Source of the DNA: Opitutales bacterium
Lineage (GTDB): Bacteria > Verrucomicrobiota > Verrucomicrobiia > Opitutales > UBA9783
Direction of reading: 5' to 3'
Assembly: GCA_017958565.1 (NCBI GenBank)
Contig: JAGDCJ010000020.1
Coordinates: 1-37,405, forward strand
Length of the DNA stretch: 37,405 bases
Shown here: positions 17,078 through 26,175 of the stretch, one piece after another
How the letters are laid out: each line of letters starts with the position of its first letter
Position numbering within the stretch: position 1 is the stretch's first letter
Program-made: the position numbers and the translations under genes
The notes under the pieces: generated by a model
The model's input: only the letters and a program-made list of their open reading frames with translations
Told to the model about the DNA's origin: nothing
Databases searched by the model: none

Positions 17078-18268
17078 ATGGAGTCGGGCAACTTACTTAT
17101 TTTGCAATCGGGTACCCCTAGTGTCATGGGGAATTCCATTTTATATGGAGCCTTAACGGAAGCCTTGAATCACGAGGAAGAAATAAAGGAAATTTATGGC
17201 GGTTATCATGGATTTGAAGGAATTTCTTCGCAGCCTTTTACCGATTTAGCGTCGTTATCACAAAAAAAAGCAAATCGTTTGCTGTTCACAGCTCCCGCTG
17301 CTTTAGGGCATGAATCTGACGAATTTCATCCATCCGACAAAGATTTTCAAAAAATGGCGTCTGTTCTCTCGCAAAACAACATCCGTTGCTTAGCTGTTAT
17401 CGGTGATCAAAAATCCATCCAATACACACAGCAATTATTGCAAGTCGCTCAGAAAGCCGGATATGCGCTCAATGCTATGGTCGTTCCACAATCCAACAAC
17501 AATGAAATTCCGATGACGGACCATAGTTTAGGGTACGGTAGCATGATCAAAGGGCTGAACAGTTTGATGGTTTCTTTCGAGCATGTATTAAAAAGCGAAT
17601 CGATCCCTGTCGGAATTTGCGAAATAGAAGATCATATCAGCAGTTGGGTACTGGCAGGCTCCGCTTTATTATCCGCAAATACTGATAAAAACAACAACGA
17701 ACCTACATCCTCTTACTTGGTCTGTTTGCCCGAACAACCGTTTAATCCAACGGAATTCATTCGTATCTTGAACAGCAAACTGCAGCATCATTCGCCGGTT
17801 TTAATCATGACTCATTCGCCATTAATCAATGAGGAAGGAAATCCTCTCGATATCCACGCAATGGGTTCGGTTGGCCTCTATTTGGAACAGCTCGTTCAAT
17901 CGGAATTGAACGTCATGACGTGCGTAAATTTTTGTAATTTGCACTTGCAACCGCTTTCTCATTTCCTTTCGAAACAAGACCAAAGGGAGGCAATTGCGTG
18001 TGGGACGGAAGCAATCCAAGCCCTGATTCGCGGCGAAAGCGGAAAAGCAACCATTCTCGTTCGCAATGGAAAAAACACCGATCCTTGCGAAATTCAATTG
18101 TTACCCTTATCGGAATTAGCCACCGGTATCAAATTTTTCCCAAGCGATTGGATTTCTCACAACACCATGACCTTGCAATATACGATGGTCAAATACGCCA
18201 CACCATTGATTCAAGGAGAAGTTCCGGTTGCCTTCGAAAACGGAATCCCTCAGTTTGTCCATTTGTAA
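17078..18268 (+). CDS. PPi-phosphofructokinase-derived protein lacking the active-site motifs (probable pseudoenzyme)
   Basis: The 396 residues align end to end with the pyrophosphate-dependent 6-phosphofructokinase family (LLILQSGTPSVMGNSILYG, EIYGGYHGFEGI, PMTDHSLGYGSMIK, TPLIQGEVPVAFENGIPQFV), but the catalytic motifs are gone. The PKTIDND loop reads PQSNNNE (137-143), replacing the catalytic base Asp with Asn. The GGDD-type phosphate-binding motif reads IGDQKS (108-113). The first glycine loop has GT for GG (12-13). The substrate-binding MGR region reads IEDHISSW (183-190). The frame is intact and full length, so it is not a decaying pseudogene. The ATG at 17078 has an AAAGG-type SD five bases upstream; a longer reading would run into tRNA-Arg. 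A regulatory or structural role is inferred. Confidence 0.75.
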   Translation: MESGNLLILQSGTPSVMGNSILYGALTEALNHEEEIKEIYGGYHGFEGISSQPFTDLASLSQKKANRLLFTAPAALGHESDEFHPSDKDFQKMASVLSQNNIRCLAVIGDQKSIQYTQQLLQVAQKAGYALNAMVVPQSNNNEIPMTDHSLGYGSMIKGLNSLMVSFEHVLKSESIPVGICEIEDHISSWVLAGSALLSANTDKNNNEPTSSYLVCLPEQPFNPTEFIRILNSKLQHHSPVLIMTHSPLINEEGNPLDIHAMGSVGLYLEQLVQSELNVMTCVNFCNLHLQPLSHFLSKQDQREAIACGTEAIQALIRGESGKATILVRNGKNTDPCEIQLLPLSELATGIKFFPSDWISHNTMTLQYTMVKYATPLIQGEVPVAFENGIPQFVHL

Positions 18269-18309
18269 TTTTTACCCAAAAAAGACGGACTGCATTCCAT
18301 CATTTATGT

Positions 18310-19362
18310 ATGCACTCAAAGAAACTGATTGGATTTTGCGTCATCCTTTTCTCCCCTCTTCTTTTCGCAACGTATTCCTTCCATCCTTTCGATCCCCAAG
18401 GGCCCTATCCTGCCGATCAGGTTCGAAAACTTTGCAAAGGAATCAATAGGTATAGCTCCAATTGCAAAACAAATGATCATACAGGAAATATACTCTATTA
18501 CTTTTCTACACCTACGCGTGAAAGTTTTCCAATCGTTATCTTTTGTTCAGGCTCTACTTCAAGGGAAACAGTAACCTGCATTTACCCGATTCATCATTAC
18601 TTTTGGAAAAACTTTTCGGATATCGGCGTCGGGTGGGTTACATTGGAATATCCTTGGATACACCCGGGATATTTTCGGCGCGATCATTTCATGAAATTTT
18701 ACACATGGACCCAACGTTTACATGATCATCAGCAAATCATTGCACATCTTTTGCGAAAACCACCGAAAGGATGGAATAGGAAATTCATTTTTTTTGGCGT
18801 ATCAGAAGGAGGGCGTTTAGTAACGGCCTTAACGGAAGCGTATGCCGACCGAACCCTTGCGACGATCAATGCTTCGGGCGCGAATGGATGGAATTGGCCC
18901 ACAGAAGTTTGGAATTTTTTGGAAAACATGCGCGAAACGTTCCACAACCATGCTCCGTGGTATTTTCGCCTCCGCGGCACATTACCAGACTGGTGTCCTG
19001 GAAGCCTAGACTTGCGATGGCCGACAACGCGCGCGGAATGTAATCAAATACTGGCTGAAATGTTGCAAAATCCCGTTCCTAATCGGACCTGGATGGGGAT
19101 GAGTTATCGGTACCATGCTGATGCCATTCGATGGCCCAAAACGAACTTTTCGAAACTCAAAACCCCTTACCTCGTCATTGCAGGTGATCAAGATCCAGCC
19201 ATTGGTTCCAGCAATGCCTTTGTCCAACAAGCGAAAAAAAGCGGTGTAAACATTACCTACCTCCGTTTCAAAGGGGTCGGTCATCAGGTTGGCAGGGAGC
19301 CCAAGGTCATCAAATCGATTCGTTCGTGGCTTCAAACCGTCCTGGCTGCTTCTCCAGAATAA
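18310..19362 (+). CDS. Secreted alpha/beta hydrolase
   Basis: A 350-residue protein with an N-terminal signal peptide (MHSKKLIGFCVILFSPLLFA). The alpha/beta-hydrolase fold is shown by the nucleophile elbow GVSEGG (Ser about 165), the acid in GDQDPAIGS (Asp about 295) and the His in GVGHQVG (about 325), plus an oxyanion-type strand FPIVIFCSGS. This is a dienelactone-hydrolase/peptidase-S9-like arrangement. The substrate is unknown; export suggests an envelope or extracellular ester or peptide. The ATG at 18310 is chosen because the signal peptide starts there; the frame is open upstream only as a shadow of the PFK-like gene. It follows that gene by 41 bases and precedes fabD by 22, suggesting a shared transcript. 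Confidence 0.7.
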   Translation: MHSKKLIGFCVILFSPLLFATYSFHPFDPQGPYPADQVRKLCKGINRYSSNCKTNDHTGNILYYFSTPTRESFPIVIFCSGSTSRETVTCIYPIHHYFWKNFSDIGVGWVTLEYPWIHPGYFRRDHFMKFYTWTQRLHDHQQIIAHLLRKPPKGWNRKFIFFGVSEGGRLVTALTEAYADRTLATINASGANGWNWPTEVWNFLENMRETFHNHAPWYFRLRGTLPDWCPGSLDLRWPTTRAECNQILAEMLQNPVPNRTWMGMSYRYHADAIRWPKTNFSKLKTPYLVIAGDQDPAIGSSNAFVQQAKKSGVNITYLRFKGVGHQVGREPKVIKSIRSWLQTVLAASPE

Positions 19363-19384
19363 AATTTTTCAAAAAACTTTTTGT

Positions 19385-20311
19385 ATGAAACTCTTTTTAT
19401 TTTTTCCCGGGCAAGGTTCACAAATCATTGGCATGGGGAAAACTTGGTATCAAGCAAGCAAAACGGTTCGACAGGTCTTCGATACCGCTGATAAAATTCT
19501 ACAACCTTTTTTCCCGCAAAAATTGAGCGAGCTTTGCTGGAATGGATCGCCAGAAAGGTTACAAGAAACGCGCATATGTCAACCGGCTTTATTCGTGCTT
19601 GGCTACGCAATCGCAGAACATTTCAAACAAAACGGCGTTTTTACCCAACATCCTCTCGTCGGTGCAACGGGCATTAGTTTGGGAGAATTAACCGCGCTTG
19701 CTTGTGCAGGCGTTTGGGATTTCGAAACCGGCTTACAAATTGTTGCTGAACGCGGACGCTTGATGCAAGAAGCCTGCACCTTAGAACCTACCGGAATGAC
19801 GGCGCTGATTGGAGGAACCGACGAAGCCATTACTGACCTATGCCAAGAATTAGACCTCGATATTTCCAACCGCAATTGCCCAGGGCAAACCGTTGTTTCT
19901 GGAACGCTTCCGCATTTAAAAACCTTGTCATCCATTGCGAAAGAACGAGGGTTTAAAATGGCTATTCCGTTGAAAGTTGCAGGGGCTTATCATTCACGTT
20001 GGATGCAGCCGGCGAGAGAAAAATTAGAAAAATTTTTACAAAAAATCCCCTTTCATGCACCACAAATTTCCGTGATTTCGGACACCCTCGCTCAACCATT
20101 TTCCGATCCAGAACTGATTCGCACCGAACTCGGCCGGCAGCTGACTTCCACGGTTCAATTTGAAAAATGCCTGCGATTTTGCCGCACTCTTTCGTTTGAT
20201 AGGGGAATCGAGTGCGGCTGTGGAAACGTGATTGCCGGTCTTGCAAAACGAATCGATCCTTCATGGATTCTACAAAGTGCTGCGGAACCGAATGACAGTT
20301 TATTTTCGTAA
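19385..20311 (+). CDS. fabD: Malonyl-CoA:acyl-carrier-protein transacylase
   Basis: Loads malonyl groups onto ACP for fatty-acid synthesis. The 308 residues show FPGQGSQ (7-13), the nucleophile elbow GISLGEL (Ser about 98), the conserved Arg in AERGRLMQEA, the His in VAGAYHSRWM (about 203), and NRNCPGQTVVSG. Length is normal. The ATG at 19385 follows a T-rich leader with no SD; the frame extends upstream only through the end of the hydrolase gene. The usual fabH/fabG/acpP neighbours are absent, so this fab gene stands alone here. Confidence 0.94.
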   Translation: MKLFLFFPGQGSQIIGMGKTWYQASKTVRQVFDTADKILQPFFPQKLSELCWNGSPERLQETRICQPALFVLGYAIAEHFKQNGVFTQHPLVGATGISLGELTALACAGVWDFETGLQIVAERGRLMQEACTLEPTGMTALIGGTDEAITDLCQELDLDISNRNCPGQTVVSGTLPHLKTLSSIAKERGFKMAIPLKVAGAYHSRWMQPAREKLEKFLQKIPFHAPQISVISDTLAQPFSDPELIRTELGRQLTSTVQFEKCLRFCRTLSFDRGIECGCGNVIAGLAKRIDPSWILQSAAEPNDSLFS

Positions 20312-20347
20312 AACACAACCTTCGGAGCTTTTGTAAACTTCTCTCAA

Positions 20348-20378
20348 CAACGCGCAAAAGCGTTGCGTATTTTCTTTG
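20348..20378 (+). terminator. Possible weak intrinsic terminator after fabD
   Basis: A CAACGC stem (20348-20353) pairs with GCGTTG (20360-20365) around a six-base loop, and a T-rich run (TATTTTCTTT) follows within three bases. The stem is only six pairs, so termination may be partial. It ends just before lepA. Confidence 0.3.
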
Positions 20379-20388
20379 TAGGAATAGT

Positions 20389-22221
20389 ATGGGAGAAAAA
20401 GAAATGCCATTCGTCAAAAATCCATCCATCCGAAATTTTTGCATTATTGCACACGTGGACCATGGGAAAACCACCCTGTCCGACCGATTGCTCGAAAGCA
20501 CACAAACCATTGAAAAGCGCAAGATGCAAGAACAATTACTCGATTCGATGGATTTAGAGCGCGAAAAAGGAATTACCATCAAATCGCACCCAGTCACAAT
20601 GCATTACACCTACCAAGGGCACCCTTACCTTTTTAACCTGATTGATACCCCTGGGCATGTCGATTTTTCCTATGAAGTATCCCGCAGCTTAGCTGCTTGC
20701 GAGGGTGCTATTTTGCTAGTGGATGCCTCGCAAGGGATCGAAGCACAAACGGTTGCAAACGCGTTGTTAGCCATGAAAAGCAACCTGATCCTGATTCCCG
20801 TTCTCAATAAAATTGATTTGCCGAGCTCGAACGTTGAAAAGGTACAAAAGCAGCTCGAAGATGTGCTAGCGATTCCCTCCAATGAAACCTTGAATGTTAG
20901 CGGGAAAACAGGGGATGGCGTTCCAGAACTATTAGAGGCGGTGGTACAACGCATTCCACCTCCACACGGGAACCCGAACGCTCCTTTGCAAGCACTCATT
21001 TTTGATGCTACCTACGATACGTACAAAGGGCTTATTTGTTACGTACGAATTTTCAATGGAACGTTGAAAAACGGGCAAGCGATCCTCATGATGCGAAAAG
21101 GCACCGCAGCACAAGCAAAAGAAGTCGGGATCTTTACCCCGCACATGCAACCAACCAAACAGCTTTCGGTTGGGGAAGTTGGATACGTTTTGACCAATTT
21201 AAAGACCCTTACCGAAATTCAAATCGGGGATACGCTGACACTTGCACAAAATCCGGCTGTGGAACCGCTTCCGGGATACAAAGAGATCAAGCCCATGGTA
21301 TTTAGCGGACTGTACCCAGTCGATACAGCGGACTATGAGCGCTTGAAAAACGGCTTGTTGAAATTGCAATTAAACGATGCCTCCTTGACCTTCCAAGCGG
21401 AAAGTTCCACGGCGCTTGGCTTTGGCTTCCGATGCGGTTTCTTGGGATTATTGCATATGGAAATTATCCAAGAACGTCTGCGGCGCGAGTACGATTTAGA
21501 TGTCATCACCACCTACCCAAGCGTCGTCTACCACGTCCATTTAACCGATGGAACAATGATGACCATCGATAACCCGCTCCGGTTGCCAGAACCATCTTCC
21601 ATTCGTTCCATCGAAGAACCGACCATTCGCGCTTCAATTCACATTTCCAATACCTCCATTGGTTGCATTCTCGAATTGCTTCGTGAAAAACGCGGCCTTT
21701 GTGAAGAAACCGAAACCATCGATGACCAACGAATTTTACTAAAATGCATGCTTCCGTTGAACGAAATTCTGCTCGACTTCAACGATCGTCTCAAAAGCTT
21801 AACTAAGGGCTACGGCTCGATGGACTATGAATTCAGCGATTATGTGCCCTCTGATTTAGTCAAAATGGATCTGTTGGTCAACGGAGAACCTGTCGATGCG
21901 TTTTCAAGCATCGTTCATCGTTCGAAAGCAGTATCGCAAGGACGCCTTTTATGTGAACGGCTCAAAAAGTTGCTACCAAGACAAATGTTTAAAGTACCCA
22001 TTCAGGCCAGCGTATGTGGGAAGATCATTGCACGCGAAACCTTGAGCGCTTATCGCAAAGATGTCACCGCCAAATGCTACGGCGGCGACATTACTCGCAA
22101 ACGAAAATTGTTAGAAAAGCAAAAAGAAGGGAAAAAACGCATGAAGCAAATTGGCTCCGTTTCGATCCCGCAAGAAATTTTCGTCCATATCCTGAAATCA
22201 ACAGCGGATGAGAGTTCGTAA
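20389..22221 (+). CDS. lepA: Elongation factor 4 (LepA)
   Basis: Ribosome-associated translational GTPase implicated in back-translocation or ribosome biogenesis. The 610 residues show G1 AHVDHGKTT (21-29), G2 DLEREKGITIKS, G3 DTPGHVDFSYEVSRS, G4 NKIDLP and the LepA-specific C-terminal domain (GSMDYEFSDYVPSDLVKMD, KRKLLEKQKEGKKRMKQIG). Length is typical. The ATG at 20389 is preceded by a TAGGA stretch nine bases upstream; a second ATG five codons in (20404) is possible. Its 3' side is an AT-rich gap and then the phage-like block. Confidence 0.96.
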   Translation: MGEKEMPFVKNPSIRNFCIIAHVDHGKTTLSDRLLESTQTIEKRKMQEQLLDSMDLEREKGITIKSHPVTMHYTYQGHPYLFNLIDTPGHVDFSYEVSRSLAACEGAILLVDASQGIEAQTVANALLAMKSNLILIPVLNKIDLPSSNVEKVQKQLEDVLAIPSNETLNVSGKTGDGVPELLEAVVQRIPPPHGNPNAPLQALIFDATYDTYKGLICYVRIFNGTLKNGQAILMMRKGTAAQAKEVGIFTPHMQPTKQLSVGEVGYVLTNLKTLTEIQIGDTLTLAQNPAVEPLPGYKEIKPMVFSGLYPVDTADYERLKNGLLKLQLNDASLTFQAESSTALGFGFRCGFLGLLHMEIIQERLRREYDLDVITTYPSVVYHVHLTDGTMMTIDNPLRLPEPSSIRSIEEPTIRASIHISNTSIGCILELLREKRGLCEETETIDDQRILLKCMLPLNEILLDFNDRLKSLTKGYGSMDYEFSDYVPSDLVKMDLLVNGEPVDAFSSIVHRSKAVSQGRLLCERLKKLLPRQMFKVPIQASVCGKIIARETLSAYRKDVTAKCYGGDITRKRKLLEKQKEGKKRMKQIGSVSIPQEIFVHILKSTADESS

Positions 22222-22453
22222 ACAGCCCTCTTTCCCTTAAAAATCTACAAACTTTCTCCATCTATATTCTTTCTTGTTTTCCCTTACAAAATTTTTATTT
22301 TTACTTATTTTTTTAAAAATTTTTTGAAATATTTTTTGAATTTTTCAAAAAAAGTTTTCCAATCGAACAGAATCTACTACAAACAGCTAGCAGAGCGGGT
22401 TATAGCCAATCTAAGCGTTGAAAATACCGATTGCTTTCGATAAACTCCAAGGC
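22222..22453. other. AT-rich intergenic gap between lepA and the phage-like block
   Basis: About 230 bases without a convincing gene. The centre is extremely AT-rich with T and A runs, including a perfect hairpin (TTTTTTGAA at 22332-22340 against TTCAAAAAA at 22344-22352). No promoter with good spacing, no attachment-site repeat and no repressor gene is visible. It is the boundary between the chromosomal backbone and the morphogenesis genes and may hold their promoter. Confidence 0.5.
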
Positions 22454-22906
22454 ATGAACGCTATCACTTCCGCTCCAATCCCTTTGGAGCTCGTTTCGCT
22501 CTTAGGTTCTTCCTTGTTGGGCAGTGGAATGCGCATCTTCAGTTTCTTCTTGATGGCGCACCACCGCGAACGAGTGATGCGCCTTTGTAAATCAAGCATA
22601 CGAGAAAACACCATCGTTAGCGCGCGAAAAGCCTCGGGCTTGCAACTCACGCGAAGAATCATTGCCGTCTCAGCGGTATTTTTCGTCATCATTTGGCCAA
22701 AATTGGTCGCAGTTTTTTCTCCCGAAACACCCATCTTCGTTGGGTATTTCCAAACTTCGAACGGCTTTTGGTTTTTCTCTTCTGCGTATGAGAAGCTGCA
22801 GTGGATTCAACTGAAAGGGTTAGTCATTACGACGCTCGACACACATCTTGTATCCGCCATCATCGGCTTGTACTTCGGCAGTGCATTGGTCGATCTCAAA
22901 CAGTAA
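22454..22906 (+). CDS. Phage-associated membrane protein, holin candidate
   Basis: A 150-residue protein beginning MNAITSAPIPLELVSLLGSS. A GSSLLGSGMRIFSFFLM amphipathic/hydrophobic stretch comes first, then a basic central part, a clear transmembrane helix (RRIIAVSAVFFVIIWPKLVA) and a C-terminal segment ending DTHLVSAIIGLYFGSALVDL. This resembles a conserved membrane protein found just upstream of terminase genes in Mu-like prophages, sometimes annotated as holin-like. A lysis role is inferred, not shown. ATG 22454 is used; a TTG 12 codons upstream is an alternative. Confidence 0.5.
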   Translation: MNAITSAPIPLELVSLLGSSLLGSGMRIFSFFLMAHHRERVMRLCKSSIRENTIVSARKASGLQLTRRIIAVSAVFFVIIWPKLVAVFSPETPIFVGYFQTSNGFWFFSSAYEKLQWIQLKGLVITTLDTHLVSAIIGLYFGSALVDLKQ

Positions 22907-22913
22907 TCTTTTT

Positions 22914-23201
22914 ATGAAAATCCACAACGACTTTTTACGAGAATGCACCCAACACGCCTTGTTGATGCAATTAGAAGCTGCTTATCCGCATTCTTTACCC
23001 ATCAAAACCCTCAAGTTAGGACTATTGCTTTCGGGACTCCCGATCCATCGTCGGTTTCTGGAGAAAGAGCTGGCGTATTTACTCGAAAAGCGCTTCATCC
23101 ATCGCGTTTATAACCAACTCTGCCCGCAACATCATCGGTACCAATTATCGACCAAAGGAATTGATTTTCTCAATGGAGAAAGAAACGCTTATTACCTTTA
23201 A
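22914..23201 (+). CDS. Mu-like phage small winged-helix-like protein
   Basis: A 95-residue protein: an LMQLEAAYPHSLPIKTLKLG helix, a LPIHRRFLEKELAYLLEKR turn and recognition-helix-like stretch, then FIHRVYNQLCPQHHRYQLST and KGIDFLNGE. The plan (helix-turn-helix then a two-stranded wing and STKG) is that of the small proteins preceding gp27-gp28 in Mu-like phages. It may bind DNA or the terminase complex. The ATG at 22914 follows CTTTTT with no SD. It overlaps the next gene by 29 bases. Confidence 0.55.
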   Translation: MKIHNDFLRECTQHALLMQLEAAYPHSLPIKTLKLGLLLSGLPIHRRFLEKELAYLLEKRFIHRVYNQLCPQHHRYQLSTKGIDFLNGERNAYYL

Positions 23202-23505
23202 CGAGCATTTAGAACGCATTCAACGTGCTAAAAAGGCCACCTCTTTACTCGAACAGATGAGCTTAGCCGAACAATCGATGGGGATCTTATGGGAACAATT
23301 ATTCGATCAATTGTGCGTGAAAGCGCCGGACTCCGACTTATCCGCCGTCAAAGAACTCACTGCGATCCTCAACAAGTTGCTACAAGCTTACCGGCAACTT
23401 TTCGCGCTTTGCCAAAAAATCAATGGCTCTGCCACGGACGGCGAAGCCTGGACCTTATCCGAAACCCTCTTAAAGGAAATTGAAGAACAGCTGCAAATGC
23501 TATGA
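23173..23505 (+). CDS. Probable small terminase subunit (Mu gp27/DUF3486-like)
   Basis: A 110-residue, nearly all-helical protein (ITFNEHLERIQRAKKATSLL, AIL NKLLQAYRQLFALCQ-type helices) directly before the large terminase and overlapping it by ATGA. The position and helical composition fit the DNA-recognition subunit of the packaging motor. It is shorter than typical gp27 proteins and no clear helix-turn-helix is seen, so the call rests mainly on synteny. The ATG at 23173 lies inside the preceding gene. Confidence 0.45.
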   Translation: MEKETLITFNEHLERIQRAKKATSLLEQMSLAEQSMGILWEQLFDQLCVKAPDSDLSAVKELTAILNKLLQAYRQLFALCQKINGSATDGEAWTLSETLLKEIEEQLQML

Positions 23506-24842
23506 GCGGTAAAAGAGCAACGTCATTTTTCTTACCCTATCAAGTGCGTTGGATTCAAGATCGTTCCCGCATCAAATTGATAGAAAAATCGCGGCAAATT
23601 GGCTTATCTTGGGCAACGGCGTACGATACGCTTCGCAACGCTATCCTACACCCACGAAGCCATTACTATGTTTGTTCGCGCGATTTACCGCAAGCGCAGC
23701 TGTTTCTCAATGACTGCAAAACCTTCGCTTCCATCCTGCATCAAGCTTACCAAGAAAAGTTGCTTGGGAGAAAAGCTAATTTACGCACGATGATACGATT
23801 GAACAACGGCAGTACGATCACCATTCTTTCTTCAAACATCAATGCTCAAGCCGGAAAACGAGGATCGCGCATTCTGGATGAATTCGCCCTACATCAAAAC
23901 CCGGAAGAATTATACAACGTAGCATATCCCGGTATCACTTGGGGTGGACAATTGTTAATAATTTCCACCCACCGCGGTAAGCGCAATTTTTTCAATCGTC
24001 TCATCGAAGAAGCGCGCAACGGTGGAAATCCCAAAAAAATTTCCCTGCATCGCGTCACCCTTTCCGATGCATTAGAGCAAGGATTTTTAGAAAAATTAAA
24101 AACAAAACTTCCGCCGGATGATCCGCGTCAAATGATGGATGCTGGCGATTATTACAACTTTATCAAAAATTCCTGCGCAAGCGAAAAAAGTTTTTTGCAG
24201 GAATACATGTGTCAATCGATGGAAGACGACACCTCGCTCTTAACCTATGAAGCACTCGAAAGCTGCTTTTATCCGCGCGACACCCAATGGCAACAATGGG
24301 GTTCCGGAACCATTTTGATGGGAGTCGATTTGGCACGAACGAAAGACTTAAGCGCCTTTGTGGTGGTTGAAAAATGGAACGATCGATACTTTATACGACA
24401 AATAAAAAGTTTAAAAAATGCGCGATTTGACGAGCAAGAAGCGCTGTTTGAGCAATGGTTCGAACAATTTCATGTACAACACGCTTGCATCGATCAAACC
24501 GGCATTGGACAACAATTTTTCGAACGCGCACAAACCAAATTTGGTTCGTATGCCATCGAGGGAGTCGCCTTTTCCCAAAGAACGAAAGAAAATCTAGCCT
24601 ACTTTTTAAAATCGCAGATTGAGCAACGCAATATCAGCCTTCCACGCGACGAAGCGCTGTTAACCGACCTGTTAAGCGTTCGGCTGAATGAAGAAGCACG
24701 CTTATCCGCTGCTCACACGGTACATGGGCATGCCGATCGCTTTTGGGCGTTAGCGCTCGCGTTGCATGCCGATTCACGTATCTCATCTCACCCCATGGCC
24801 GCCGAAATCTTTCACCTTCAAAAACCAACTTCCTGTTTTTAA
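23502..24842 (+). CDS. Phage terminase large subunit (Mu gp28-like)
   Basis: The ATPase-nuclease motor that packages DNA into phage heads. In 446 residues: a Walker-A-type EKSRQIGLSWA (28-38), SSNINAQAGKRGSRILDEFA with the Walker B acidic pair (about 126-127), a coupling motif region IISTHRGKRNFF, and a C-terminal RNase-H-like nuclease with GVDLARTKDLSAFVVVEKW (Asp about 276), ACIDQTGIG (about 331) and HGHADRFWALALAL (Asp about 412). All three nuclease acids and the ATPase motifs are in place, so it appears catalytically intact. The start overlaps the stop of the small-terminase gene (ATGA). Confidence 0.88.
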   Translation: MSGKRATSFFLPYQVRWIQDRSRIKLIEKSRQIGLSWATAYDTLRNAILHPRSHYYVCSRDLPQAQLFLNDCKTFASILHQAYQEKLLGRKANLRTMIRLNNGSTITILSSNINAQAGKRGSRILDEFALHQNPEELYNVAYPGITWGGQLLIISTHRGKRNFFNRLIEEARNGGNPKKISLHRVTLSDALEQGFLEKLKTKLPPDDPRQMMDAGDYYNFIKNSCASEKSFLQEYMCQSMEDDTSLLTYEALESCFYPRDTQWQQWGSGTILMGVDLARTKDLSAFVVVEKWNDRYFIRQIKSLKNARFDEQEALFEQWFEQFHVQHACIDQTGIGQQFFERAQTKFGSYAIEGVAFSQRTKENLAYFLKSQIEQRNISLPRDEALLTDLLSVRLNEEARLSAAHTVHGHADRFWALALALHADSRISSHPMAAEIFHLQKPTSCF

Positions 24843-24848
24843 AAATTT

Positions 24849-24947
24849 ATGAAAAATATACCCCTCTTATTCCTTCCACCGAACCCATGCTTCGTCAAAC
24901 GGGACCGAAACGGTTTTGTTCCCTTGGCGATCCTTTGCCACTTCTAA
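24849..24947 (+). CDS. Possible 32-residue protein between terminase and portal
   Basis: A short frame starting ATG at 24849 after AAAAATTT, with a hydrophobic beginning (MKNIPLLFLPPNPCF) and stop TAA at 24945-24947, filling most of the 118-base gap between terminase and portal genes. The gap length and the leader style match the neighbours, but at this size the frame could be chance. I do not recognise it. Confidence 0.22.
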   Translation: MKNIPLLFLPPNPCFVKRDRNGFVPLAILCHF

Positions 24948-24960
24948 TACACACAGATTT

Positions 24961-26169
24961 ATGAAAACAAATTCTGCCCTTACCGCTTTTTTTCTACAAA
25001 AAAGTTCGGACCGATTCCATTGGAACCCGATTCCGTCTCTCACATTCCCTCGATTAATGCGCCATTTGGATGATTTTCACAGGGGAAAATTACAACCGGC
25101 CGTACAAATTTGGGAGACCATTGAACGACGCGATGACTTACTACCCTGCCTCATTGCGAAACGCGTAGGAGATGTTAAAAGGCGCGATTGGGAAATCGTT
25201 ACTTCGGAAAACTCCCCCGAAGCAATGCAGCAAAAAATTATTTTAGAGCAATTTTACAATAACCTTACGTGTGTCAATGCGTACGACCAAAATGAACGCG
25301 GTGGCTTGCCCCTTTTGATCCGTCAGATGATGAATGCCATCGGGAAACGTTATGCAGTACATGAAATCGTTTTTCGCCCTTTTCAACAAAATGGCGAAAA
25401 ATTTCTAACCGCCGAATTTCGTTTTGTCCCATTGTTCTTTTTTGAAAACATAGATGGACGATTACATTTTGTTGCGGACGATGCTTGCAAAACCCCTTTA
25501 GAGCCAAATGAATGGCTTATCACCACCGGCGATGGGCTCATGGAAGCATGCTCGATTGCGTACCTATTCAAACACCTTTCCTTACGCGATTGGCTCATTT
25601 ACTGCGAGCGTAACGGAATGCCCGGCGTGAAAGGGATTACACAAGCACGCCCTGGCTCACCCGAATGGGAAATTGCGCGAGAAGCCGTACAAAATTTCGG
25701 CGCAGAATTTCATGCATTGATGTCTGCCGGAACGGATATTCAAGCGATTGATATTTCGGGGAAAGGCGAACTTCCATATCCCAAGCTGATCGAACGAATG
25801 GATCGCGTCATGTCTGCTCTTTGGCGCGGTTCCGACTTAACCACGTTAAGCCAAGAACACGGAACCGGTGTTACCCATCAACGAACCGAACGCGATTTAT
25901 TGGGAGACGGCGATGCTCAAATGATCTCCGATACGTTTAATGAGCAAGTCGATCGGTATGTCTTACAAACCTTAACCGGCACCAATTTTCCGAAAGCGTA
26001 CTTTAAATTGAAGCCATCGCTGAACAAAAACCTCAATAACGATTTGGCGATCCTTCGCACGCTTTGGGAAATGGGCGTCCCCATGAGTATCAATGATATT
26101 CGCGAACATTTTGGCATCAATCCGCCAGAAAACAAAAATGACACCATACAACGACACCTACAACGATAA
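24961..26169 (+). CDS. Phage portal protein (DUF935, Mu gp29-like)
   Basis: Forms the dodecameric channel at one capsid vertex through which DNA enters. The 402 residues show the DUF935 pattern: KRVGDVKRRDWEIV near the start, GKRYAVHEIVFRPF, a beta-rich central part (FRFVPLFFFENIDGRLHF), WLIYCERNGMPGVKGITQAR, GTDIQAIDISGKGELPYPKL, LSQEHGTGVTHQRTERDLL and a C-terminal helical stretch ending with GVPMSINDIREHFGINPP. Length is shorter than Mu gp29 but all main blocks are there. The ATG at 24961 is selected because the alignment begins there; the frame is open upstream as a shadow. Confidence 0.87.
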   Translation: MKTNSALTAFFLQKSSDRFHWNPIPSLTFPRLMRHLDDFHRGKLQPAVQIWETIERRDDLLPCLIAKRVGDVKRRDWEIVTSENSPEAMQQKIILEQFYNNLTCVNAYDQNERGGLPLLIRQMMNAIGKRYAVHEIVFRPFQQNGEKFLTAEFRFVPLFFFENIDGRLHFVADDACKTPLEPNEWLITTGDGLMEACSIAYLFKHLSLRDWLIYCERNGMPGVKGITQARPGSPEWEIAREAVQNFGAEFHALMSAGTDIQAIDISGKGELPYPKLIERMDRVMSALWRGSDLTTLSQEHGTGVTHQRTERDLLGDGDAQMISDTFNEQVDRYVLQTLTGTNFPKAYFKLKPSLNKNLNNDLAILRTLWEMGVPMSINDIREHFGINPPENKNDTIQRHLQR

Positions 26170-26175
26170 TTTTTT

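Noticed and set aside
22332-22352. AT-only hairpin in the lepA-phage gap as a lepA terminator
   Set aside because: The stem contains almost no G-C pairs and would be very unstable; kept only as part of the gap description.
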